A DNA stretch of 64,000 bases from Kistimonas sp964291485 (GCA_964291485.2 OZ220224.1:3348001-3412000); one strand, 5' to 3'. Positions 44,931 to 54,276 are shown, numbered from the stretch's first letter. The notes: generated by a model from the sequence alone, not told the origin. Translations and numbers: made by a program.

Positions 44931-46385
44931 ATGGGCAAATTCTACGACTTTATCGTTATCGGCTCGGGCGCATCAGGCAGTGTTCTGTCTTATTACCTGA
45001 GCAAAGCCGGTGCCAGCGTCTGCCTGGTCGAAGCCGGCAAATCCTGGCAGGCCGACACCTGGCCCGACAATGAACTGGAAGCCAACGCCAACCTGATGTG
45101 GAACGGCGGCATGGATTCCACCCGCGATGCCGGCATGGTGTTACTGCGGGGGAAGGTCGTCGGTGGTGGCACCATCATCAATAACTGCCTGCTGGACCGG
45201 TTTGATGATATCGCCCTGGATGATTTCCGCCACAAGTCAGGTGTCGATTTTTATCAGCGCGACACTCTAGATCGTCATTACAGTGCTATCGAACAACAAC
45301 TCTCCCTGGAAACCATTCAGGAATCCGACTGGAACGGCAACGCCAAGCTTTACGCAGAAGGTTTTGACAAACTCGGACTGAAACGCGCCCCACTCCGCCG
45401 CGGCCAACATAACTGCCAGAATGATCACAACGATTGCATCGTCTGCCTGGGCGGCTGCCCCAGGGAATCCAAGCAAAGCATGGCAGTATCCTTTATCCCC
45501 AAAGCGCTGAAAGAAGGGCTGACGCTGATAGACCAGTTTCAGGTCCATCAGGTGGTGCACGGCAAAAGCCATGTTGCCGTGCACGGGCAACGCAACAACC
45601 AGCGCCAGACGCTGTACGCACGCAAGTGTATTGTCGCTGCAGGCGCGCTTGGCTCTACCGATCTTCTGCTACGTTCCGGTTACGGCGACCGACTGCCCGC
45701 CCTGGGACAGGGCTTCCACTGTCATCCACAGTTTATGTCGATCGCCCTGATGGATGAGATTGTCGATTCCCACAAGGGCGCTTTCCAATCTCTCAAGTCC
45801 GATGATCCCCGCTTCCGTGCCCAGGGCTTCAAACTGGAGAATGTCTTTGCCGGTCCCATAGCCGTCTCGCTACTCAAGGCAGGCTTCGGGGAACAACATC
45901 AGAACTTTATGCAGCAATACCGTCGCATGGCCTGTATCGAAGTGGCCGTCCGCGATGAAGTACCGGGCACTCTCCGTCATAGCCGGAGCGGCCGACTGGT
46001 GATCGACAAGAAACTGGATGATGTGGACCGACAGCGTGCCGAAGCCGGCCTGCAACAAATCCGGGACATTTTTGCAGCCGTCGGCGCCAGGGAAGTCATG
46101 GAATCCCCGCTGGTGATCGCCCTTCACCTGATGGGCGGCTGCAGCATTGGTCAGCAAGCAGCGGACTCCGTGGTGAATGAACAGTTCCAGGTCCACGGGT
46201 TTGAGAACCTGATGATTGCCGATGGCGCCATCTACCCCATGGCACCGGGCATCAACCCGTCACTGACCATCATGGCCCAAAGCCATCGCGCGGCGGAAAG
46301 CATCCTCAATGATTTTGGTGAGCGATCCCTCACCCAGGCCACGGATCAATCGATTGCTGCGCCCCGACTGCAGGAGGTTGTATGA
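44931..46385 (+). CDS. GMC-family FAD-dependent alcohol oxidoreductase
   Basis: 484 residues from ATG 44931, with AGGG about 8 nt upstream; the frame is open further upstream but runs through the ispB terminator. The FAD-binding Rossmann motif is DFIVIGSGASGSVLSYYLSKAG at the N terminus, then GGGTIINNC, and the C-terminal GMC segment HLMGGCSIG ... ADGAIYPMAPGINPSLTIMA. The Cys-rich stretch CIVCLGGCPRESK is notable. It probably oxidises an alcohol to an aldehyde for the dehydrogenase two genes downstream; the substrate cannot be told. It overlaps the next gene by 4 nt. Confidence 0.86.
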   Translation: MGKFYDFIVIGSGASGSVLSYYLSKAGASVCLVEAGKSWQADTWPDNELEANANLMWNGGMDSTRDAGMVLLRGKVVGGGTIINNCLLDRFDDIALDDFRHKSGVDFYQRDTLDRHYSAIEQQLSLETIQESDWNGNAKLYAEGFDKLGLKRAPLRRGQHNCQNDHNDCIVCLGGCPRESKQSMAVSFIPKALKEGLTLIDQFQVHQVVHGKSHVAVHGQRNNQRQTLYARKCIVAAGALGSTDLLLRSGYGDRLPALGQGFHCHPQFMSIALMDEIVDSHKGAFQSLKSDDPRFRAQGFKLENVFAGPIAVSLLKAGFGEQHQNFMQQYRRMACIEVAVRDEVPGTLRHSRSGRLVIDKKLDDVDRQRAEAGLQQIRDIFAAVGAREVMESPLVIALHLMGGCSIGQQAADSVVNEQFQVHGFENLMIADGAIYPMAPGINPSLTIMAQSHRAAESILNDFGERSLTQATDQSIAAPRLQEVV

Positions 46386-46813
46386 CTTACGCCACATCCC
46401 GAGTCCTGACTCAACGACAGCTGACCGCCGTTGAACGCATTGGCGACATCCTGCTACCGCGCAACGGGGATTTCCCCGCATTCTCCGAAACGGGCTGCCT
46501 GTCACATATCGACACGGTCCTCGCCCCTTCGCATCCGCAGGATATCAAGGACCTGAAGATGGTGTTGTCGGTATTGGGAACACTTCCCATACCACTACTG
46601 AAGGGATTCCTGACCCTGCTGGGTTATGGTGAGCGACTCCCGAAGATTCTGGGCAGCCAGCTCAAGCTGCTGGAGTTCGGATTGCGCGGCATTGTTTTCA
46701 GCCTGTACTACTCCGGCAAAGGCAACGTCTACAAACCTGACAGCGGCGTCTATACCGTGATGGATTACCAGGTCCATTGCGCGCCAGACGCCTTACCGTC
46801 CATTCGACGATGA
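46382..46813 (+). CDS. Small partner protein of the GMC oxidoreductase
   Basis: 143 residues, starting in the ATGA overlap with the GMC gene. VLTQRQLTAVERIGDILLPRNGDFPAFSETG resembles the start of gluconate-2-dehydrogenase subunit 3-like proteins, which accompany GMC flavoproteins. There is no convincing signal peptide. A role as partner subunit is inferred from the coupling. Confidence 0.65.
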   Translation: MTYATSRVLTQRQLTAVERIGDILLPRNGDFPAFSETGCLSHIDTVLAPSHPQDIKDLKMVLSVLGTLPIPLLKGFLTLLGYGERLPKILGSQLKLLEFGLRGIVFSLYYSGKGNVYKPDSGVYTVMDYQVHCAPDALPSIRR

Positions 46814-46848
46814 CCGAATAAACAGCGATAAAAGAACAAGGGAACCCC

Positions 46849-48405
46849 ATGAACCAGGCCGTAGCTATCAACGTCAATGACGCCATCACAGAAAGCCCGC
46901 TCTATAACCTGCAGGAAACCTCAGAAGAGCAGGTAAGCACACTGTTTGCAGCCTGTCGCAGCGCCCACCAGGATCTGCGCAAATACACAGTTTCCGAACG
47001 CTGCCATGAAGTGCACAAGGTGCTTGATTATGTCTTACAGAACCGTGACCGCATTGCCGCACGCATTTGTGAAGAAACCGGTAAAACCCTGACCGATGCG
47101 GTTGTTTCCGAAATTCTCGGCGTATTGGACAACCTGGAATGGAATATTGATAACGCTCCGAAAGTCTTGAAGGATCAAACGGTTCACACGCCAATCACCC
47201 TGATGGGCAAAAAATCTCGCGTTTACCATGAAGGCCTCGGCACGGTTCTGGTAATTGCCCCCTGGAACTACCCCTTCCACATTGCCATGACCTTTATGAT
47301 GAGTGCGTTCATCGCCGGCAACAGCGTGGTCTTCAAACCCTCGGAACTGACCCCCATGCAAGGGCTGCTGGAAGAGATTCTTGAAGCCTCTCCGCTCATC
47401 AGAAACAGTGTCAAAGTGGTTTATGGCACAGGCGTTACCGCACAACGTCTGGTAGCCGCACGACCCGATAAGATATTCTTCACCGGCTCCTGCGCGACGG
47501 GTCGCAAGCTGTTGAAACAGGCGGCAGACATGCTGATTCCCGTTGATGTGGAATTGGGTGGCAAGGATCAGATGATTGTCTTTGAAGACGTCAATATCAA
47601 GCGCACCACCGCCGGTGCGGTCTGGGGCGCGCTGACCAATGCCGGCCAATCCTGCACCTCCGTCGAACGACTCTATGTGCATGACAGTATTTATGACGAA
47701 TTTGTCACTGAGCTTAAAGCCCAATTTGACGCACTGGTCGTGAATGCCGGCGACAAAGGCGATGCTGACATAGGTGCCATTACGGCTGACTTTCAGCTTG
47801 ATATTATCAAACGTCATGTTGAGGATGCTCGCAGTAAAGGCGCAACCATCCACACTGGCGGCATGGTGACTGGCGACCAGGGCAAGTTCTACCTGCCCAC
47901 CCTGATCACGGATGTGACCGACGACATGCTCCTCGCCAGTGAAGAAACCTTTGGCCCCACTCTGCCCGTATTCCGTTTTTCAACAGAAAAAGAGGTCATT
48001 GAAACCTCCAACAAGGGTGAGTTCGGCCTGTCCGCCAGCGTCTGGAGCAAGGATCTTGATCGGGCTGACCGGGTCGCCCGTGCATTGGTCTGCGGCGCCG
48101 TATCCATCAATAATGTCATGCTCACGGAAGGCAATCCGGCACTGCCTTTTGGCGGTACGCGCAGCAGCGGATTCGGCCGGGCCAAGGGCGCTGAAGGCCT
48201 GCTTTCCTTCACGCGTTCCAAGGCCATCCTGATTGACAAGCAGAGCGATAAGCTGGAACCTAACTGGTACCCTTATACCCAGAAGAAATTCACCCTGTTC
48301 CAGCGCCTGATTGACGCCCTGTTCACCAAGAGCCCAATAAAACTGCTGAAACTGGCCGTGATCGGCATGCAGCTGGAGAGCGAGGCCAAAAAGCCCCGCC
48401 AGTAA
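46849..48405 (+). CDS. NAD(P)+-dependent aldehyde dehydrogenase
   Basis: 518 residues. The family motifs are APWNYPFHIAMTFMM, KPSELTP, FTGSCATGRKLLKQAA, general base Glu in VDVELGGKDQ, nucleophile Cys in NAGQSCTSVERLYV, EETFGPTLPVF and PFGGTRSSGFGR. A C-terminal extension of about 40 residues has a basic/hydrophobic character (LFTKSPIKLLKLAVIGMQL) and could associate with membrane. Third gene of the GMC operon, 35 bases downstream; it would oxidise the aldehyde formed there to an acid. Confidence 0.92.
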   Translation: MNQAVAINVNDAITESPLYNLQETSEEQVSTLFAACRSAHQDLRKYTVSERCHEVHKVLDYVLQNRDRIAARICEETGKTLTDAVVSEILGVLDNLEWNIDNAPKVLKDQTVHTPITLMGKKSRVYHEGLGTVLVIAPWNYPFHIAMTFMMSAFIAGNSVVFKPSELTPMQGLLEEILEASPLIRNSVKVVYGTGVTAQRLVAARPDKIFFTGSCATGRKLLKQAADMLIPVDVELGGKDQMIVFEDVNIKRTTAGAVWGALTNAGQSCTSVERLYVHDSIYDEFVTELKAQFDALVVNAGDKGDADIGAITADFQLDIIKRHVEDARSKGATIHTGGMVTGDQGKFYLPTLITDVTDDMLLASEETFGPTLPVFRFSTEKEVIETSNKGEFGLSASVWSKDLDRADRVARALVCGAVSINNVMLTEGNPALPFGGTRSSGFGRAKGAEGLLSFTRSKAILIDKQSDKLEPNWYPYTQKKFTLFQRLIDALFTKSPIKLLKLAVIGMQLESEAKKPRQ

Positions 48406-48432
48406 TCGAATTGCACATGCCCTGTGCCAAGG

Positions 48433-48470
48433 GGGCCGGTTCACTAACGTGAATCGGCCCTTGTTCTATC
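48433..48470 (+). terminator. Terminator after the aldehyde dehydrogenase gene
   Basis: GGGCCGGTTCAC (48433-48444) pairs with GTGAATCGGCCC (48449-48460), followed by TTGTTCTAT. Confidence 0.7.
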
Positions 48471-48480
48471 TATTTCCGTC

Positions 48481-48511
48481 TTAGACCATGGTCAAAAAGA
48501 CCATGGTCTAA
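48481..48511. promoter_or_regulatory. Twin palindrome upstream of the STAS gene
   Basis: TTAGACCATGGTC and GACCATGGTCTAA form a perfect 13-bp inverted repeat around AAAAA. Each arm holds GACCATGGTC, itself a palindrome, so the site could be a pair of operator half-turns or a hairpin. Confidence 0.5.
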
Positions 48512-48597
48512 CTGTCATGCGAACTTTTCCCGGGTATCCTTGTCTGCATAGTAAGAATGTACACAACGTTATTGTGGTATTACAGGGAGGTAGACTG

Positions 48598-48990
48598 ATG
48601 TCATTGGAGCTAGCACTGGAAGAGTACCAGGATATCGTGGTCATCACGCTTGATGGCATTGTCCAACCAGATAATGCCGATTTTCTGCACAACAGCCTGA
48701 ACGCCCTGACCCGTGACGGTTATTCCCGTTTCATTCTGGATTGCACTCAGCTGAAATCCATCAACAGCGATGGTCTGGCCGTGTTATACGATCTGTTTCT
48801 GGAACTCCCCCCCAACGGCAAGATCGTCCTTTGCAATGCCAACCGACGCATCAGGGGCTTGCTGGATATCAGCGGTCTGGGGCACTACCTGCCCTGCGTC
48901 GAGAGCCGCGACACAGCCATGAAAACCATTCGGAATGAGATGGGCCATCTTGATCTGGATTGGACAGAAGAGCACCATACAGCAGGATAA
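48598..48990 (+). CDS. STAS-domain protein (anti-anti-sigma-factor-like)
   Basis: 130 residues from ATG 48598 with AGGGAGGT upstream. The STAS fold reads VVITLDGIVQPDNADFL and FILDCTQLKSINSDGLAVLYDLF. The Ser in INSDGL is where SpoIIAA-like proteins are phosphorylated. No kinase or phosphatase partner is adjacent. Monocistronic and convergent with uraA. Confidence 0.82.
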   Translation: MSLELALEEYQDIVVITLDGIVQPDNADFLHNSLNALTRDGYSRFILDCTQLKSINSDGLAVLYDLFLELPPNGKIVLCNANRRIRGLLDISGLGHYLPCVESRDTAMKTIRNEMGHLDLDWTEEHHTAG

Positions 48991-49017
48991 CGGGACAGCA
49001 AAACTGCCCCGTTATCC
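48985..49017. terminator. Convergent hairpin between the STAS gene and uraA
   Basis: GGATAACGGG and CCCGTTATCC form a 10-bp stem with an inner CAG/CTG extension; the STAS stop codon lies in the first arm. There is no T run. Confidence 0.5.
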
Positions 49018-49034
49018 ATGGCTGCAATAACCTA

Positions 49035-50312
49035 TTAACTTGTCTTGGACTGATTCTCTGAAGAGGGATAGCCATCGGGCTTTCCACGGGGAAGCACCAG
49101 GTTCAATACAATGGCAATCACCGCACACAATCCCACACCCGACAGCTGTACAGTGCCCAGAGTAAGACTCAGGTTGCCAATACCACTAACCAGCACCAGC
49201 GCAACAATCGCCAGGTTTCTTGGCTGACTCAAATCCACCTGCGCCTTGATCAAGGTGTTAAGTCCGACCACCGCGATAGAACCAAACAACAGCATCATGA
49301 TGCCGCCCATGACCGGCAATGGTATGGATTGCAGTACAGCGCCGAGTTTCGCTACAAAGGCCAGCAAGATGGCAAACACTGCTGACCAGGTCATGATGGC
49401 CGGATTAAACGCTTTCGTCAGCATGACCGCACCGGTCACCTCGGAATAGGTGGTATTGGGTGGCCCACCAAAGAGTGCCGCCGTCGAGGTTGCCAGACCG
49501 TCTCCCAGCAGCGTCCGGTGCAGCCCCGGCTTTTTGAGGTAGTCCTTGCCGGTCACCGAACTGATGGCCAGCATATCGCCGATATGCTCAATCGCCGGCG
49601 CAATAGCCACCGGCACCATGAACAGCACCGCGTTCCAGTTCCACTCCGGCAAGGTGAAGGCCGGCACATGAAACCAGCCGACATTTCCCACGGCAGAGAA
49701 ATCAGTCACCCCTACGATCCAGGCCGCAAGACAACCAGACAACACACCGAACATAATCGGAATAAGCTTGAAAATACCCTTAGCCAGGGTTGCCACCAGC
49801 AGTGTCGAAATCAGCGAAACAGCAGAAACAATAATGGCCTTATCACGGGCAATTAACTGCATGCCGCCATCCCCGGTCTTGCCCAGCGCCATATTCACCG
49901 CAGCCGGTGCCAGAATCAAACCGATCACCATGATCACGGGCCCCACAACCACTGGCGGGAACAGGCGATAAAGGAATCCCGTACCCCACAGGCGCACCAT
50001 CAGGCTCAGCATCATGTAGAAGGCACCGGCTACCATCAACCCGCCCATGGTGGCAGGCACGCCCCAGGTTTCTACGCCATAAATAATCGGGGCAATAAAG
50101 GCAAAGGAAGAAGCAAGAAAGATGGGAATCTGTCTGCCCGTACAGAACTGAAAGATAAGAGTACCGATACCGGCAGTGAAAAGCGCAACACTGGGATCGA
50201 GTCCCGTTAACACTGGCACCAGCACCAGTGCCCCAAAGGCGACAAATAACATCTGGCCGCCAGCCAGCGCGGTCCGCACCGGCGATCCGCCACTCGGTGT
50301 CCCGTGTGTCAT
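49035..50312 (-). CDS. uraA: Uracil:cation symporter (NCS2 family)
   Basis: 425 residues with about 14 membrane segments. NCS2 signatures are FLASSFAFIAPI, PVAIAPAIEHIGDMLAI (with the substrate-contacting Glu) and GLATSTAALFGGPPNTTYSEVTGAV. It lies 85 bases downstream of upp on the same strand, so import and phosphoribosylation of uracil are encoded together. Order uraA-upp-hpt matches PAO1. Confidence 0.93.
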   Translation of the reverse strand: MTHGTPSGGSPVRTALAGGQMLFVAFGALVLVPVLTGLDPSVALFTAGIGTLIFQFCTGRQIPIFLASSFAFIAPIIYGVETWGVPATMGGLMVAGAFYMMLSLMVRLWGTGFLYRLFPPVVVGPVIMVIGLILAPAAVNMALGKTGDGGMQLIARDKAIIVSAVSLISTLLVATLAKGIFKLIPIMFGVLSGCLAAWIVGVTDFSAVGNVGWFHVPAFTLPEWNWNAVLFMVPVAIAPAIEHIGDMLAISSVTGKDYLKKPGLHRTLLGDGLATSTAALFGGPPNTTYSEVTGAVMLTKAFNPAIMTWSAVFAILLAFVAKLGAVLQSIPLPVMGGIMMLLFGSIAVVGLNTLIKAQVDLSQPRNLAIVALVLVSGIGNLSLTLGTVQLSGVGLCAVIAIVLNLVLPRGKPDGYPSSENQSKTS

Positions 50313-50397
50313 AAATACTCTCTATGGATCGTTGTCGTTTTTATAAGGATTGTCGGGCACTGCCATTGTCAGCAGCACCCTTGTGCTCTCAAGATAA

Positions 50398-51024
50398 TCA
50401 GGTGGTTCCGAAAATCTTGTCACCGGCATCGCCCAGACCCGGCATGATGTAACCTTTGTCGTTCAGGCCTTCATCAATGGACGCTGTGAAGATCTCGACA
50501 TCCGGATGGGCATCGGTCACTTTCTTCAGGCCTTCCGGTGCAGCGACCAGCACCAGTACCCGAATGTTCTGACAACCCGCCGCCTTGAGCATGTCGATGG
50601 TTGCCAGCATGGAACCACCGGTCGCCAGCATAGGGTCTACCACCAGCGCCATGCGCTCATCCATGTTTTTGGCCAGCTTCTGGAAATAAGGTACCGGCTC
50701 CAGGGTTTCCTCATCGCGGTAGAGACCAACCACACTGATCCGGGCACTGGGAATCAGTTCCATCACGCCATCCAGCATGCCCAGTCCGGCACGCAGGATC
50801 GGTACGATGGTAATCTTCTTACCCTTGAGGCGCTGCACCGTAACGTCACCCGCCCAACCCTTGATGATGTGATCTTCCAGCGCCAGATCCTTGGTCGCTT
50901 CATAGGTCAGCAGGGTGCCGACCTCGCTGGCCAGCGTTCTGAAGCCCTTGGTGCTGATCCCTTCGACCCGCATCAGGCCCAGTTTGTGCTGTACCAGCGG
51001 ATGTTTTATTTCATGAACACGCAT
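50398..51024 (-). CDS. upp: Uracil phosphoribosyltransferase
   Basis: 208 residues. The PRPP-binding loop is LVVDPMLATGGSMLATI, with PILRAGLGMLDG and a C-terminal GYIMPGLGDAGDKIFGT uracil-binding segment. It converts uracil and PRPP to UMP. First gene of the upp-uraA pair, divergent from hpt. Confidence 0.97.
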   Translation of the reverse strand: MRVHEIKHPLVQHKLGLMRVEGISTKGFRTLASEVGTLLTYEATKDLALEDHIIKGWAGDVTVQRLKGKKITIVPILRAGLGMLDGVMELIPSARISVVGLYRDEETLEPVPYFQKLAKNMDERMALVVDPMLATGGSMLATIDMLKAAGCQNIRVLVLVAAPEGLKKVTDAHPDVEIFTASIDEGLNDKGYIMPGLGDAGDKIFGTT

Positions 51025-51257
51025 GCTTAACCCCTGAAAGTGTCTGCGCTCACCAGACGTGAGTTAACCGGTAATTTTATCGGCTCTCAGTGATCAGTGA
51101 AACTGCTAATATCCATAAGGAATGTCGTGGTTTTCGTACTTTTATAGTGTCAGGATATGCCTTTGCCACAGTTGCATGACCGAACCTTCAACGGTATCGT
51201 TCCCTGTTTTCCTGCGGCGGCTGCCGCCTGATACACGGTATAGAGGTTCTTTTTCCC

Positions 51258-51815
51258 ATGTCCGTCGACCTGGATCACATTCAAACGGTCTATGCTGAAG
51301 CAGACTGCCTGTTCCCGGAAGCCCAGGTGGAAGCCGCGATTGATCGCGTTGCCGCCGAGATCACCGAGGCACTGGCCGACACCAACCCACTGGTCTACAC
51401 CGTCATGAATGGCGGCCTGGTGTTTGCCGGCAAACTGCTGACCCGTTTGAACTTCCCACTGGAATCGTCCTACCTGCACGCGACCCGCTACCGCAATACC
51501 ACCAGCGGCGGCGAGCTGGACTGGAAAGTCCCACCTGCACAGGATATGAAAGGCCGGACCGTGCTGATCATCGACGACATTCTGGATGAAGGTCACACCC
51601 TCGCAGCCATAGTCGACTTTTGCAAAGCACAGGGTGTTGAGAAAGTCCTGACCGCCGTTCTGGTCGATAAACTCCATGACCGCAAGGCACAGGAAAACAT
51701 GAAGAGCGACTTCACCGGACTGGATGTCGAAGATCGATACCTGTTCGGCTACGGCATGGATTACCAGGGTTACTGGCGTAATGCGCCAGGCATTTTTGCC
51801 CTCAAGGGTGCATAA
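51258..51815 (+). CDS. hpt: Hypoxanthine(-guanine) phosphoribosyltransferase
   Basis: 185 residues. PRTase motifs are VMNGGLVFAGKLL and TVLIIDDILDEGHTLAAIV (PRPP loop), with LVDKLHDRK. It salvages hypoxanthine or guanine to IMP or GMP. The size and sequence follow the Pseudomonas PA4645 type, and the position beside upp agrees. Confidence 0.9.
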   Translation: MSVDLDHIQTVYAEADCLFPEAQVEAAIDRVAAEITEALADTNPLVYTVMNGGLVFAGKLLTRLNFPLESSYLHATRYRNTTSGGELDWKVPPAQDMKGRTVLIIDDILDEGHTLAAIVDFCKAQGVEKVLTAVLVDKLHDRKAQENMKSDFTGLDVEDRYLFGYGMDYQGYWRNAPGIFALKGA

Positions 51816-51828
51816 ATTACCCGCCAAT

Positions 51829-51857
51829 AAAAAAGCCTGCCGATGCAGGTTTTTTTA
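51829..51857. terminator. Bidirectional terminator between hpt and the transporter gene
   Basis: AAAAAAGCCTGC-CGAT-GCAGGTTTTTTT, with T runs on both strands. Confidence 0.88.
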
Positions 51858-51875
51858 TGTCCGGTTCTCCGACCA

Positions 51876-53174
51876 CTAAAACCACTTCGAAACAATAAAA
51901 CCACTGATCGCTATCACACCCGACGCTACCGTAAACACATCAAACACCGGATTACGATAGTGATTCAATGCCGGAATCGTGTAGTAACCGTAGACCGGCA
52001 TAAAAAACAGAATCACCGCCAGCAGGGGCGCCAATAGCCCTTCGATCACACTAATCACACTAAGATTCAGGCACGCCGCCAACCAGCAACTCAAAAAGAT
52101 CAACACCTTGGCAATCCGCGTACTGACATCACTGTGTACAGGAATCGATGTGAACCGTTTAGCCAGCAAACAGAACAATCCACCGACACCCTCAATAGAA
52201 CCCATATAGACACCAAAGAAAGAGCTGGTGATTGCCAGAAACGCAATCACCGAAGCAATTAACGCGAAAAAGCCCGCCCCTTCACGGCTGGCAAACACAC
52301 TCAAGACAGGGACGTTTTCCTGCAAGGCAACCTGAATTTCAGCAGGGGTCAGTGACAAGACACAGGAAAACACAAACAACATCACCACGAGCAGGAGCAA
52401 ACCGGCATTCACCGCCAGTATTCGATCCGTCTTTCGTGCACACAATGCTGTATCCCGAAACACCATGCGATAAGCCTGCGCAAAAGCCGAGCAGGCCGGC
52501 GAATGATTAAAGGAAAAAATCAGCATGGGAATAATGACAAACGCAGACATAATCAATTCAGTCGGTGCCGGCATCAGAAAAAGATGATCCAGATTCCACT
52601 GCGGTATCAAATACAACGAAATACCAACAAGAATGACCACCAGCGGCATCACCAACGACTCCACCGCCGACAACACCCAACGCTCACCTTTATTGATAAC
52701 AATGACCAACACCGCAAGCAAAACAAAACTGATCACACTGCGATGAGGGGCCGGCCATTCCAGCTGATACCGGAAAAATTGCTCCGTCACATTGGTTAAC
52801 CCAATGGCATACAGCAGCAGAATCGGATAAATACTCAAAAAGTAGGCCAGCGTTAACAGACTACCCCACCGCTGCCCAAAATGATCACCCATGGTTGACG
52901 TAATATCCGCATCCGGCCGTTCAGCCACCAGGCAGAAGCGCGTGAGATTCCGGTGAGCAAACCAAATCATAGGCCCTGCAAGTAGCGCAATCACAACCAG
53001 GGGAATAAACCCGACTCGCCCGGCATTAATGGGCAGATACAAGACACCCGCCCCTACCGCCGCACCAAACAGATTGGACAACCAGCCGGTATCCCGACCA
53101 GACCAGCGCAGCACATCACGCTTTGACTGATCAGAACAGGCTGTACTTGATGAGGGGGAATCTTGTGCAGACAT
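51876..53174 (-). CDS. HAAAP-family amino-acid/proton symporter (SdaC/TdcC-like)
   Basis: 432 residues with about 11 membrane helices after a polar 35-residue N terminus. NLFGAAVGAGVLYLPINAGRVGF is the first-helix signature of hydroxy/aromatic amino-acid permeases, and SFNHSPACSAFAQAYR is typical of serine/threonine carriers. The substrate is likely serine or threonine by family; not proven. Single gene. Confidence 0.83.
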   Translation of the reverse strand: MSAQDSPSSSTACSDQSKRDVLRWSGRDTGWLSNLFGAAVGAGVLYLPINAGRVGFIPLVVIALLAGPMIWFAHRNLTRFCLVAERPDADITSTMGDHFGQRWGSLLTLAYFLSIYPILLLYAIGLTNVTEQFFRYQLEWPAPHRSVISFVLLAVLVIVINKGERWVLSAVESLVMPLVVILVGISLYLIPQWNLDHLFLMPAPTELIMSAFVIIPMLIFSFNHSPACSAFAQAYRMVFRDTALCARKTDRILAVNAGLLLLVVMLFVFSCVLSLTPAEIQVALQENVPVLSVFASREGAGFFALIASVIAFLAITSSFFGVYMGSIEGVGGLFCLLAKRFTSIPVHSDVSTRIAKVLIFLSCWLAACLNLSVISVIEGLLAPLLAVILFFMPVYGYYTIPALNHYRNPVFDVFTVASGVIAISGFIVSKWF

Positions 53175-53310
53175 GAGTCCAGTATAGCCACAGCGCAGTT
53201 TTTAAACGGCTTTCACGACTATTTTTTCTGTTTAATGCCGCGGTTGCAGTTTTTTTCCTTCACCATACAATCGATCCCCATAAATACCACAAACAATGGC
53301 AGTCCTACCC

Positions 53311-53604
53311 ATGAACAAAAAAGACAAGCAGAAAGTCATCGGTGAAATCCTGAGCGATGAGCAGCTGAAAACCTTTCTGGCGCTTGAGCCTGCCGACCAC
53401 ACCCATCCGGATTACCACATCCTGTTGCGGGCATATCGGGCACTAACGGCAGAGAACTTCGAGCGTTTCCTCCCGTTTTTTGTTGAAGAAGGCAAAAACC
53501 TTCAAGCCCCCGGCCCTGATCAGGGCACCATTGCCGACCTGATCAAACAGCATAAACAATCCGCCGACTACCTGAAGACTCTGCAGACAATAAGCCTCTC
53601 CTGA
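53311..53604 (+). CDS. Conserved hypothetical protein, PA4642-like
   Basis: 97 residues from ATG 53311 (MNKKDKQKVIGEILSDEQLKTFLALEPADHT). An ATG at 53296 is also in frame. It is a small helical protein with no signal peptide and resembles Pseudomonas PA4642, which also lies between hpt and mqo. Function unknown. Confidence 0.75.
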   Translation: MNKKDKQKVIGEILSDEQLKTFLALEPADHTHPDYHILLRAYRALTAENFERFLPFFVEEGKNLQAPGPDQGTIADLIKQHKQSADYLKTLQTISLS

Positions 53605-53735
53605 CCCGCATCGTGCGGGACGCACTGCCTGCAGGGCATCCCGCCAGAACACCCAACAACCTCTCACCACCCGGCAGACTTTACCGGAACACCTATACTG
53701 TCAGCTCATTCTTTTTACAGACGCATTTTCAAGCC

Positions 53736-54230
53736 ATGCCGTATCGATCCATCAAGCACGCATTACTACTCGGCTGCTTCAGCCTGCTCGTCAACGCCCA
53801 CCTGTCGGCCTGCGAAGGCACAACAGCGAATAACAGCGCGCCCTGCCCTGACAGCGAAAAACAAACCATCGCCACACTGGCCAAGTATCAACAGCAGTAT
53901 CCGGATATGACCTACCAGGAACTGCGACAGCAGCTGCCCACCGGTAAAGTGCTGCTGGTTGATGCCAACCGCCCTGAAACTTACGCCAGCGGACATATCC
54001 CAGGCGCCATTTCCTTCAATGACAAAGCCAGCCTGAAAGCCCATCTTAAAGATCCCAAAAACATGACTGTCGTTGTCTATTGCGGCGGCACCCATTGCAT
54101 TGCCTGGCATAACGCCGCCGACTGGGCCGCAGCGGAAGGCTTTAAGAACATCCGTCACTTCAGCGCTGGACTGAGGGGCTGGAAACTGGAAGGTGGAGAG
54201 GTGGTGGCCATGAACAGCACGACCAAATAA
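53736..54230 (+). CDS. Rhodanese-domain lipoprotein
   Basis: 164 residues. The N terminus MPYRSIKHALLLGCFSLLVNAHLSAC ends in a lipobox (LSAC), so it is probably an envelope lipoprotein. The rhodanese domain has LVDANRPETYASGHIPGAISF and the active loop VVYCGGTHC with catalytic Cys. It would transfer sulfane sulfur outside the cytoplasm; the partner is unknown. Convergent with mqo. Confidence 0.85.
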   Translation: MPYRSIKHALLLGCFSLLVNAHLSACEGTTANNSAPCPDSEKQTIATLAKYQQQYPDMTYQELRQQLPTGKVLLVDANRPETYASGHIPGAISFNDKASLKAHLKDPKNMTVVVYCGGTHCIAWHNAADWAAAEGFKNIRHFSAGLRGWKLEGGEVVAMNSTTK

Positions 54231-54234
54231 CAAA

Positions 54235-54256
54235 AGAGGCCGCATTGGCGGCCTCT
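54235..54256. terminator. Hairpin between the rhodanese gene and mqo
   Basis: AGAGGCCGC-ATTG-GCGGCCTCT is a perfect 9-bp stem in the convergent intergenic space. The T run is weak on both sides. Confidence 0.65.
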
Positions 54257-54276
54257 AATGATAATCAGGCATTCAC

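Noticed and set aside
47035..47853. 272-codon minus-strand frame in the aldehyde dehydrogenase gene
   Set aside because: Antisense shadow; all family motifs are on the + strand.
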